Source of the DNA: Omphiscola glabra
Lineage: Eukaryota > Mollusca > Gastropoda > Lymnaeidae
Direction of reading: 5' to 3'
NCBI GenBank assembly: GCA_964017045.1
Contig: OZ024808.1
Coordinates: forward strand, 19,833,284-19,897,283
Length of the DNA stretch: 64,000 nucleotides
Within the stretch, counting starts at the first letter, position 1, and each line of letters begins with the position of its first letter. Of this stretch, positions 44,881-54,178 are shown one piece after another. The notes under the pieces are model-generated. The model had not been told where the DNA came from. It saw only the letters and a list, made by a program, of their open reading frames with translations, and searched no databases. A program made the position numbers and the translations under genes.

Positions 44881-46485
44881 CTGTTCTTGATGTTGACATT
44901 GGCAATGCAGATCCGATCAAGCAACACCCTTACATGGTCAATCCGGAAAAAAACTCAAAATGATCCGGTCTGAAAATAATTATATGCTTGAAAACGGCAT
45001 CTTTTAACCAAGCTATAGTTACGGCAGTTTTTCGTGTATTTAAGTCCCAAAGTCTAACAAAAGGGATATGTTTTGCACTGATTTCAGGAAAGTGAATTCT
45101 GTGACAAAGTCTGATTTCTTTCGTAAGACAATGATAGACGATCTCATTGACTGAGTAGGAGGCACTAAATATGTAAACAAGACAGACATATTATCTGGTT
45201 ATTTGCAGACTCATTTGTCTGACAGAGAAAAGGAATCTCTCTTTTTTTTTTCAATTCTCCATATTGTAAAGCCCTATACCAAAACATGAAAACGCAACAG
45301 TTAAATTCCAACGCTAAATAAATAGCATTACTGCTGACCAGGAAAACTGCAGTCCCTATATTGATGATGTAATTACATACAGTCAAGATTTTTCAATTCA
45401 TATAATCTAATTAATATATTTGTTTGAAAATTGTTTGCAGGCAATTTCACTACAAACTTAATCAAGTAAGTGTGAATTTTGTCATGCAACTGTTGTTGTT
45501 CGTCCGTCAAATCGACTAGGACCATCCAGTCATCCGGTTAGGGGGGTGGGTTACGGTGGGTTCGTATAGGTGGCTTGCCAATCCTATACGTGCCCGGAAT
45601 AATCTGTGGCACCGCGGGCAGGAGATAGTTGCTGCAGTCGTGGATTTAATAATGTTCTTTCGGGCTTGCCTGCGTGTCTCAATGGTCGCCATCCTACTGG
45701 CTTCATAAGATTTAGCCCTTATCTTGACCCCTGATCTCCACTCGACTCTGTTCTGAGCTGTCCGCTCCCATTTATGGTAGAACGTTTAGGTCACACATTG
45801 GGTCAATTCATGTAAAGCCTGTAAAAGCCCATATAATTGCCTATAACTTTCTCCACCCACTTCTAGGAAACAACTCATAAGATTTTCGACCAAGAGTTTC
45901 GTGCTCAGTGCCGCTTCTGCCGATTACTTGTCAGGTTATTATAGACAATTTTGAAAAAAAAATAAAAGAAATTATAAAATCAGTTATGGCTTCACGACTT
46001 ACAAATTTGATAAAGAAAAATGGAAAATTTCGTTGTTCATTTGTTTGCAAAGAAGTATTTGAAAGCATTAAAATTGTACTAGCAGATGCTCCTGTTCTCA
46101 TTGACCAATGAAAAAAAAAACACAATTAATGTAAACTAGCTGTAGATGCCAGCGACGTTGATACTGGTGCAGTTTCGTTTCAAGAAGTTGTTCACAGAGT
46201 AGATCATCCTATCTGTTATTTCTCTAAGAAATTTAATCTCCATCGATAGAATGACACCACAGTTGAAAAAAAGGTCTCTAGGTTTAATTAAGTTGCTCAT
46301 TGCATCCAGTACCTGTTTCCACTGACCACAATCACGTAAACATTTTTGAAGAATATTGTTTCCAAAAATTAAAGGCTACAGAGGGAGTTTCTCTCTACAA
46401 GAATATGACTTGGATATAAAATATTATTATTTTTTAAAGACAAAGATAATGTTACTGCTGACACTTTGTCCAGAAAATAATTCTA
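44880..46485 (+). pseudogene. Ty3/gypsy-type retrotransposon Pol relic (RT and RNase H)
   Basis: Reading frames broken by many stops still show the order of Ty3/gypsy Pol. Motifs seen are DPIKQHPYMVNPEK (about 44913), TDFRKVNSVTKSDFF (about 45080), IDDLID and KYVNKTDILSGYLQTHLSDR (RT palm region), YIDDVITYSQ (RT active-site box, about 45358), KCEFCHATVV (about 45470), LGHTLGQF after an insertion (about 45788), LIKKNGKFRC and VLADAPVLID (46003-46110), and LAVDASDVDTGAV with ICYFSKKF (RNase H, about 46140). DNVTADTLSRK closes the relic near 46480. No protease, integrase or long terminal repeats were found. The copy is old and cannot be active. It lies between R4 and R5 on the same strand. Confidence 0.85.
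45501..45786. mobile_element. Unknown insertion (about 286 bp) inside the gypsy relic
   Basis: Interrupts the Pol homology exactly between KCEFCHATVV and LGHTLGQF, which are adjacent in intact elements. It is more GC-rich than the relic and contains an inverted repeat, CGTATAGG/CCTATACG (45563-45570, 45583-45590). No clear target duplication or coding capacity; family not recognised. Confidence 0.5.
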
Positions 46486-46796
46486 CTGTACGTTTAAATT
46501 ATGGTATTGCTTATTTTGTATGACAGAAATGGACAGTCGTCGTACAAGTGTAACATGTATTCGTTAAAAAGTTGATCGAAATGGTGAAACGATACAGCGC
46601 TTGCTCGGTTGTCTGTGTCAATTATATTTCACTGTATTGCAATTAATACAGAAGATGATTGTACGTGCGAACTGAAACCTGTGTATTCGTGCATCACAAG
46701 AAGGTCTAATAATGCTAAACGTAAAAACCGAAATTAAAAAAAGGTCGTGACCAGGTTCTCTATGCTCTAGCTACGAAAAAAAACACTATAGACATG
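46486..46796. other. Spacer, probable decayed rest of the gypsy relic
   Basis: No recognisable integrase motif. Stops in all frames. Confidence 0.3.
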
Positions 46797-47635
46797 ATAT
46801 TCTATACATCACACCCAACACCCTACACCCCACACCATACACTTTACATCCCACACCCTAAACATCACACCCCACACCAAATACATCACACTCCACACCC
46901 TACACCTCACACCCTAAACATCACACCCAACACCCCAGACTCTACACCCCACACCCTACACCTCACACCCTAAACATCACACCCTACACATCACACCCCA
47001 CACCGCACAACCTACACCTCACACCCGACAACCTACACCTCACACCCTAAACATCACACCCAACACCCTACACCCCACACCATACACTTTACATCCCACA
47101 CCCTAAACATCACACCCCACACCAAATACATCACACTCCACACCCTACACCTCACACCCTAAACATCACACCCAACACCCCAGACTCTACACCCCACACC
47201 CTACACCTCACACCCTAAACATCACACCCTGCACATCACACCCCACACCGCACAACCTACACCTCACACCCGACAACCTACACCTCACACCCTAAACATC
47301 ACACCCAACACCCTACACCCCACACCATACACTTTACATCCCACACCCTAAACATCACACCCCACACCAAATACATCACACTCCACACCCTACACCTCAC
47401 ACCCTAAACATCACACCCAACACCCCAGACTCTACACCCCACACCCTACACCTCACACCCTAAACATCACACCCAACACCCCAGACTCTACACCCCACAC
47501 CCTACACCTCACACCCTAAACATCACACCCTACACATCACACCCCACACCGCACAACCTACACCTCACACCCGACAACCTACACCTCACACCCTAAACAT
47601 CACACCCAACACCCTACGCCTCACCTCACACTCAC
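46797..47635. repeat. C/A-rich satellite with a 245-bp higher-order repeat
   Basis: Built of short CACACCCTAAACAT and CACACCCTACACCT-like units. The order of variants repeats with a period of 245 bp: the ATCACACCCAACACCCTAC anchor is at 46808, 47053 and 47298. A partial fourth copy follows. Within copy 3, one sub-block (CAACACCCCAGACTCTACAC) is duplicated. Almost no G on the plus strand. Confidence 0.93.
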
Positions 47636-47636
47636 C

Positions 47637-47775
47637 CAAGTGCGATGTTTGCTGTACCACGCATTAGACTGGCCAGAGCTTTTTAACTGCAGGTTCCATT
47701 TGCCTGCATGGTAAACCAATTAACTACAGCAAACAATCTAACAGCCCCCCCCCCCTTCACCATTTCCCACAACGC
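47637..47775 (+). repeat. Duplicated block upstream of R5 (pair with 38810-38960)
   Basis: See the R3 partner block. The shared segments GCATTAGACTGGCCA, CTGCAG, GTTCCAT and GCAAACAATCTAACAGCCCC keep order and spacing. It ends in a C-rich run about 530 bp before the R5 start codon. Confidence 0.55.
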
Positions 47776-48308
47776 CAACAAGAAACAACAGGATTGCTTG
47801 TCGAGCAGACAATGGTGTTTTAACAAAATGTTGAAGCTAGCTCGACCCTGTCTCCTTCAACGCAGCCACCATTATTGTGATTATAGAATGAATGCATTTC
47901 TTAGTTTAGAATCTGAAATTATTCGGTTCAAAGTATTTTTGTTCATTGTTTGAGAATCTTTAATTTAGAACTTTGCATAATATTTAGGAAATAATCGACA
48001 ATTTAAAATTGTACTGATAAAATTGTATCTATTATTTCGTCGATTATAAATAACGCTAAATAATTGCCAGGATGGCGTGATTTTACTTTCTTCTTTTAGC
48101 TTCAGCAGCAAATGATCTCGCTTGAGTGAGGCTTTTGTGTTCAAAAACGGAGTTATATCGAAGCTTCATGGACATTTACTTGACAGAAATACACTCCTGA
48201 AAACGTCAGATGTACATTGTAAACAAGCATTTCCCACGGTGAGAACTCTGCCATCCCAAATTTAACTCCAAACGTTCGTTTAAAAACGGGAGGATTTTGT
48301 TATGTAGG
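47776..48308 (+). other. Upstream region of R5
   Basis: No gene. TTTTGTTATGTAG just before the R5 ATG is a possible splice acceptor, weakly supported. Confidence 0.35.
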
Positions 48309-49589
48309 ATGATCACAAACTTCTCTGAGTGCAGCATTATCTGCAGCTCATTTCGATTTCACTTTGAAAACATCTTCACTGATCCCAGTACGGTGGTTAC
48401 AGTGTCAGTTCTGATGGCTGTCCTAACAGCCTTTACTCTTTTCGCTAATATCGTTATTATTCTCGCAATGACGCTGCCTAAGAAAAATAGCCCCGCGAAT
48501 ACAAGGTCCAATAATGAAATACCCAAGCATTTGATGACGTCGCTGGCGGCCTGCGATCTGGTCTGGGGTGGAGTCGGAATGACGTTGGGTGTCGTCGAGG
48601 TCGTGGAGAACGGACGGTGGATTTTCGGACCGAAGATGTGTGTTTTCCGACTGTACGTGACGTACGTGTGGGTCAGCGTTTCTGTGTACCACGTCAACTG
48701 CTTGGCCGTGGACAGATTCCTGGCCATATGCAAACCTTTGTTGTACAGGTCGCTAACCAACAAGACAGGGTATTTGATGATGGTCTCGTCTTGGATAGTT
48801 CCGGCTGCTTTATGTATAAGAACCGTCAGCGATGTCTTCAGCGGAACGGAAACTAATACGAATGCTTCCTGCTTCTACACTGATGTGGAGTGTATGAAGC
48901 GATTAAAGACATTTACCTATGCCATCTGTATATTTCTCGCATTTTACGGACCCTTTCTGTGTTTATATTTACTAAACACGTTTCTTGTGATTAAAGTTAA
49001 CTTGATTCTCAAAAAGCGTGGAAGATTCTTGAACAGATACGCTACAGGTAATTTAAACACATCTGAACAATTCAATGGGCCGCAGTGTTCCAGTAGAAGT
49101 CAACCAAGTGAGACGCCTAAAAATAGGTATGTTTTTCCTCGTGAATTTGTCGATGACAGGAAGGCAGACGGTAATGACGTCGTGAATAATTTTGGGCAAG
49201 AGTGCAAAGAAGATAGCGAGCTGGACAGTGAGAAATCAGGAACAAATGCCGAACAATCTGTTTGCCCAATTAACACCAATACACGGTACGGTAAAGTTTC
49301 GGGAAACGGCCATACGTCATCAGGTCAAGGTTCGGGCAACATAAGGGCATATAAAACAGTAGGTATTCTTGTGGTTTGCTTCACAGTTTGCTGGTGCCCA
49401 GCGTTGGGCATCGTGTGTCTTTATCTCAACCTGCTGGACGGACTCCCACCTCATCTTGTGGTTGTATTGTGGATGTCTTACCTCAACGCAGCTGTCAATC
49501 CGTTCTTGTATTGCTTGAACAGATCAGTCAGATGGGCAGTGAAGACATTGCCGAAACGAGTTTATCACTTTTATCACTGTTCCGCTTGA
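48309..49589 (+). CDS. Receptor R5: intact class A GPCR, orphan, amine-receptor-like
   Basis: A single-exon, 426-residue receptor. The ATG at 48309 is chosen because the frame before it has no further ATG, and MITNFSECS aligns with the MN-x-SQC start of its paralogues. Landmarks: Asn4 in a glycosylation motif; Asn47 (1.50); Asp83 (2.50); ECL1 Trp104; Cys111 (3.25); Thr118 at 3.32 where amine receptors have Asp; DRF at 135-137; Trp162 (4.50); ECL2 Cys188 and Cys195; Pro215 (5.50); ICL3 about 232-345, rich in Asn, Ser and Glu; CWCP at 361-364; NPFLY at 397-401; helix 8 with RSVRWAVKTL. Well diverged from R2/R4, so an older duplicate. Predicted plasma-membrane G-protein-coupled receptor, ligand unknown. 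AATAAA at 49631, about 40 bases after the stop. Confidence 0.92.
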   Translation: MITNFSECSIICSSFRFHFENIFTDPSTVVTVSVLMAVLTAFTLFANIVIILAMTLPKKNSPANTRSNNEIPKHLMTSLAACDLVWGGVGMTLGVVEVVENGRWIFGPKMCVFRLYVTYVWVSVSVYHVNCLAVDRFLAICKPLLYRSLTNKTGYLMMVSSWIVPAALCIRTVSDVFSGTETNTNASCFYTDVECMKRLKTFTYAICIFLAFYGPFLCLYLLNTFLVIKVNLILKKRGRFLNRYATGNLNTSEQFNGPQCSSRSQPSETPKNRYVFPREFVDDRKADGNDVVNNFGQECKEDSELDSEKSGTNAEQSVCPINTNTRYGKVSGNGHTSSGQGSGNIRAYKTVGILVVCFTVCWCPALGIVCLYLNLLDGLPPHLVVVLWMSYLNAAVNPFLYCLNRSVRWAVKTLPKRVYHFYHCSA

Positions 49590-49683
49590 CAGCAGATTGA
49601 CGGGTTTGTTGTAAGAAATAGATGTGAATTAATAAACAACGCATTACTCAAAGAAAGACTGCGAAGCAATTTATACTAAAACT

Positions 49684-49748
49684 CTATGTAGCACTCCATG
49701 TGGCACTTTATGTAGCACTCCTTATGTAGCACTTTATGTAGCATTGTG
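49684..49748. repeat. Short tandem repeat TATGTAGCACT
   Basis: About five units of TATGTAGCACT(TT/CC) in the R5 3' flank. Confidence 0.7.
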
Positions 49749-50239
49749 TGAAGCCAAAGGATTATAATTGAATGCAGACGAAACTTAAGTATATTTTATT
49801 TCGATTAATTTTTGAAACTATTACCTGCATCGAATTTCTAGGTGTAATGAATTTTAAGAAAATTTAAATTAGTTTCTAAGTTCTTAGATCGTTTTAACTA
49901 GTCATTTATAGAAAGTATTTATTAAAGTTCTTTAAATATATATATTTCTATTTTCTACTTTTTAGTATTAACTTGTGATCTTTAAATTATTGACAAAAAT
50001 ATAAGCGTTTACTTTTTAAAACGTGACTTAACTCCGTGCCCAGTGTCATGTGTACCGGGATGAATATGTGAACCACTGTTAGTAGACAATTAGTATAGTA
50101 AAAAAAACAACTAAAATGTAGATCTCAGCTCATCCATCCATCCGTTCACTCAATGAAGGGGACGCGGTCGACTACGGTCATTTGAGCGACAGTGTCAACT
50201 CAACTCCGTCAACTCTGCATTCTTTTCCAGCCGTTTGTC
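49749..50239. other. Spacer
   Basis: AT-rich. No gene recognised. Confidence 0.4.
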
Positions 50240-50247
50240 AAGTAAAC

Positions 50248-50426
50248 CAGTGGTTCTCAACCTTTCTAATGCATCGACCCTTAAATACAGTTCTTTACGT
50301 TGCGGCGACCCCCCAACCACAAAATTATTTTCTTTAGTACTTCATACTTGTATAGAATGTGTGTTTTTCCGATGGTCTAAGCCCAACCTGGGAAAGGGGT
50401 CGCGACCTACAGGTTGAGAACTGCTG
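50248..50426 (+). mobile_element. SPIN-like hAT MITE, copy D
   Basis: A 179-bp element from CAGTGGTTCTCAACCTTTCT to CAGGTTGAGAACTGCTG. The flanks AAGTAAAC (50240-50247) and AGGTAAAC (50427-50434) are an 8-bp duplication with one mismatch. It lacks the GGGTCGTTCGACCCC segment of the other copies, a small internal deletion. Confidence 0.88.
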
Positions 50427-50434
50427 AGGTAAAC

Positions 50435-51504
50435 ACTGAAGGAACAATCTGAAAAGGAATGTGTGCAGAAAAAAATAAATAACGTCCACACATAGTAGAG
50501 TAGAGAGAAAGTCTTTAAAATTTCATGAACTTAAAAAGTACATACATTATATCCAGTCAAGCGCTAATAAATTATGTATATTTAACAAAAAATTATACAT
50601 ATAATAAATTCCAATTTCTGTTCTGATTTCATCAAGATTAATTTGCAAATCAACAGTTTTTTAAACCTCTAATTTAATACCACGCTTGAATTTAATTTTC
50701 AAAAAAGGGCTTAATAACAATAATTTATTACATTTTTTCTTGTTGCTAAAACTAATTTAATCAAAATTCTACTATTGATACAGGCAAACTCAAAACAGGT
50801 TTGAATGAGCAGAGCCTACGGGTTATCGTACTTATTTTGTTCAAGGTACACTTTCCTGCCTAGAGAGTTCCTCGACACACTGAGGTACAAGTTTACAACT
50901 ATTTTTCGATGATTCTCAATGCACAACTCAAATAGAATTTGTGTACAAGTATAAGCAATGGAAAGCGCAAAGTTCTCATAAATAAATCAAATCTTTCATT
51001 GTGAGGAGGAGGTAATAATTCCTTACAAAACAGGTTAAAGTTCTTTAATATTATTCTGATGTTCTTTAACAAAGGAAAAAGAATCGCATGAAACAATTTT
51101 TAATATTTTCTTTATCGGAAACATCACAACGTTTCAGAAGCTTCGTGGCACGCTTATCTCATCTTGCCTACTACTGTCCGCGGCACACACGCTGAGAACC
51201 ACTCGTTACGACAATCTGCAACGTTATACTATTTTTAACATTACAAAAATATATTGTTATATAATTGCGTTAATAAAAACACATTTCTATAATGTAATTG
51301 ATGAACGGACTGTAGTCTGTGTTACTCTCTTTTTGGTGATTTGATTTCAAGGAATGGGTGTGAGTTTAATTAACGCATGCAGTGTTGCCTTTTTTTTAGT
51401 TTTAACGTACACGAAAAAGAGACAAATGCGATCTGTGGCTTTAAACATTTCTAACAACGTTGACTTCACAATGGCGCACACCACAATAAGAAAATTATTA
51501 AAGT
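50435..51504. other. Spacer with a possible hAT end
   Basis: No gene. Near 51183-51208 the minus strand reads CGAGTGGTTCTCAGCGTGTG then TGCCGCGGAC, which resembles a hAT terminal repeat. No matching left end or duplication was found, so no element is called. Confidence 0.4.
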
Positions 51505-51632
51505 AAACTCTCTCTATCTATCTCACCCTCTCTCTTCTCCCGCCTCTCTCTCACTATATATCTCTCTCTCTATCTCACTATCTCTCTTCTCTCCCCTCTC
51601 TCTCACTCTCTCTCTTCTCCCCCTCTCTCTCA

Positions 51633-51668
<36 letters not shown>

Positions 51669-51928
51669 TCTCCCCTCTCTTTCACTACCTCTATCTCTCT
51701 CTCTTCTCCCCCCCTCTCTCTCACTATCTCTCTCACTATCTCTCTCTCTTCTCCGCCACTCCCTCTCTCTAACTATCTCTCTCTCTCTATCTCTCTCTTC
51801 TCTCCTCTCTTTCACTATCTCTATCTCTCTTTTCTCTTCTCCCCTCTCTTTCACTATCTCTATCTCTCTCTCTTCTCTCCCCCCTATCTCTCTCTTATCT
51901 CCCCCCACTCTCTCTCTCTCTCGTTTCA
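51505..51928. repeat. Polypyrimidine (TC/TATC)n tract
   Basis: About 420 bp almost entirely C and T with occasional A on the plus strand (CTCTCTATCTCTCTC type). Mirror-repeat polypurine/polypyrimidine tracts of this size can form triplex DNA. The Arg/Glu-rich frame on the minus strand is an artefact. Confidence 0.95.
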
Positions 51929-52596
51929 ACATGTGCACGATTCATCCAGGGGACCATACTGGACTGGGACAACGACGGCACCGACATAGAAGAGTAACAT
52001 GTTCCACAATGAAAGCACCACCCACGCCACACTTCTGGTCAACCCTAATGTCTCCTAGTTGGGGTAGCCGGGGGGGAGAGGGGGGGTTGAGGACAAGCTT
52101 CCCGGAAACCAAGAACAAGGATGGGTGTGAGGGGAGGGGGGGGGGAGGAAGGGCCAGGTTTTTGGTGGCTATATTGACGTCAGCATTCCGAGGACGCCAT
52201 TTTCCAGTAAACTATCCTAGACTGGTCGATGAGGCTTCGGACATTATTCCACATACTCAGAGTATTGACAACGCAAATGTTTTGTCATTTTGGACCGGAT
52301 CACGGGATTGCGAAACGTTGCCATTTAACACCAATCTAAACTGTTGACTGAGTACACACGGCTCGAGTCCTAAAGTAGATTACAACAAAATAACAGGAGT
52401 GTAAACCAACACCGACCATTACAGCCTCACATCGGGCTAACAGCTAATGATAGTGGAATGGCATTTTAATATTATTAACCACTGTGTAACATGGTGCAAA
52501 ATAATGGTCAGAGCGTAATAATGATTTTAAAAAAAGGAAATAATATTATATCACGTATGGTGTAGCGGGAGAAAATAACTTCATGTCCTTCTTGTT
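51929..52596. other. Spacer
   Basis: Has a 138-codon open frame from 51931 with Gly/Arg-rich composition due to G runs. No family resemblance, not called as a gene. Confidence 0.4.
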
Positions 52597-53297
52597 AAAT
52601 AGTTGAATGAGACTTTCTAGTGTATAATCGAATGAGACTTTCTAGTGTATAATCGAATAAAACTTTCTAGTGTATAATCGAATAAGACTTTCTAGTGCCC
52701 AGATGAATAAGACTTTCTAGTGTATAGTTGAATAAAACTTTCTAGTGGCGTCGGGTTAAGTCCTTCAGTGCGCTGGATTGTGTGTGGGGGGGGGGGGGGC
52801 GCCGGGGGGGGGGGCATTAAGAGCTCGCGCTCGACGGCCCACCGACTCCATCTCTTATGCGACATTTTCAGTGCCTAGATGAATAAGACTTTCTAGTGTA
52901 TAGTTGAATAAGACTTTCTAGTGTATAGTTGAACAAGACTTTCTAGTGTATATTTGAATAAGTATTTCTAGTGTATCGTTGAACTAGACTTTCGAGTGTA
53001 TAATCGAATAAGACTTTCTAGTGCTTAGATGAATAAGACTTTCTAGTGCTTAGATGAATAAGACTTTCTAGTGCCTAGATGAATAAGACTTTCTAGTGCC
53101 TAGATGAATAAGACTTTCTAGTGCTTAGATGAATAAGACTTTCTAGTGCTTAGATGAATAAGACTTTCTAATGCTTAGATGAATAAGACTTTCTAGTGCC
53201 TAGATGAATAAGACTTTCTAGTGCTTAGATGAATAAGACTTTCTAGTGCTTAGATGAATAAGACTTTCTAATGCTTAGATGAATAAGACATTCAAGA
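52597..53297. repeat. Minisatellite, 25-bp unit, interrupted by a GC-rich insert
   Basis: About 22 copies of TGAATAAGACTTTCTAGTGC followed by TTAGA, with a TATAATCGAATAAG variant on the left side. A segment of about 125 bp (52746-52868) interrupts the array. It holds G14 and G9 runs and a GC-rich part (GCTCGCGCTCGACGGCCCAC), and the array resumes in register after it. Confidence 0.9.
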
Positions 53298-53462
53298 CGC
53301 TTTTATGTAATGCTGACATCAGTGTCTGTCTTAACAGATACCAAGACAAGTGAGCGCCAGTGGGGAACATTGGAAGCATAAATATTTTGACCAGACAGTT
53401 GCGCAACCAGGATGCTAGCAAGACGTACTAGCGATTTTACAAAAACAACAACAACAACTTAA

Positions 53463-54051
53463 GCGTCAGTTCACACGATCAAATTTTCCTTCAAGCGTTT
53501 GATGCAATTTGTGCATGAAGGAACTATTTTGTGTGCGGATTTATAGACACAACAGAGAATTTGTTTTCACTTTCAAGCATATTTATGATGCGATAACCAA
53601 TCGAAGACACTTTTTTCGTTCACGTGACATTACAGCAGGTTTAACAAAGTGGCAGCAATTGAAGCCAAGTCTCTAGCCCAGTGCTACAGTTACAGGCAAT
53701 TTGCTTAACATGTAAAAAAAACCTATTTAAAAAATTAAATGTCAACTATATCATGCCCTACGCCCATTTATTGTCCAATGTTTCTATTATATCTTTTTCC
53801 TAAATTAAGTAAATAATTATGATTTGGAGGCTGTTGTTGTTACGATAACAGCGTAGTCAATGTCAACACAACCCAGATTGATGAACCTTATTTAAGTGTT
53901 CGTTCACGTGATATGGAGGTTGCGCAATAATTCTGAAATAAATTGCATGCCATCGAAATTTGATCAAATGATGATTTGAAAGTTGTGACAAGGCTTCATG
54001 CACAAATTGCATCAAATGCTTGAAGGAAAATTTTATCGTGTGAGCCGACCC
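53463..54051. mobile_element. Harbinger-like MITE with long terminal inverted repeats
   Basis: A 589-bp element. About 58 bases at each end are inverted repeats with few mismatches (GTCAGTTCACACGATCAAAT on the left; GGGTCGGCTCACACGATAAA read inward from the right). The flanks are TAA on both sides (53460-53462, 54052-54054), a TWA-type 3-bp duplication typical of PIF/Harbinger. No transposase frame. It ends 127 bp before the R6 start codon, so it may sit in the R6 promoter or leader. Confidence 0.8.
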
Positions 54052-54178
54052 TAAGTGACACTTCTCTTGGAAACGTTCAAGTTCAATTAGAGCAGAGTAG
54101 AATTTTTTAAAAAAATATTGTTAATCCACGAAAATACGCTTCCATAGTTCAACTGTGTTTCTGGACTGAAGCGTCACT

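Noticed and set aside
46797..47635. Interstitial telomere (CCCTAA-like motifs)
   Set aside because: CCCTAA occurs only within longer CACACCCTAAACAT units, never as tandem hexamers.
51110..51208. hAT element end (CGAGTGGTTCTCAGCGTGTG on the minus strand)
   Set aside because: Suggestive terminal motif, but no opposite terminal repeat or 8-bp duplication could be found within reach.
51633..51938. Arg/Glu-rich 101-codon frame on the minus strand
   Set aside because: It is the translation of a polypurine microsatellite.
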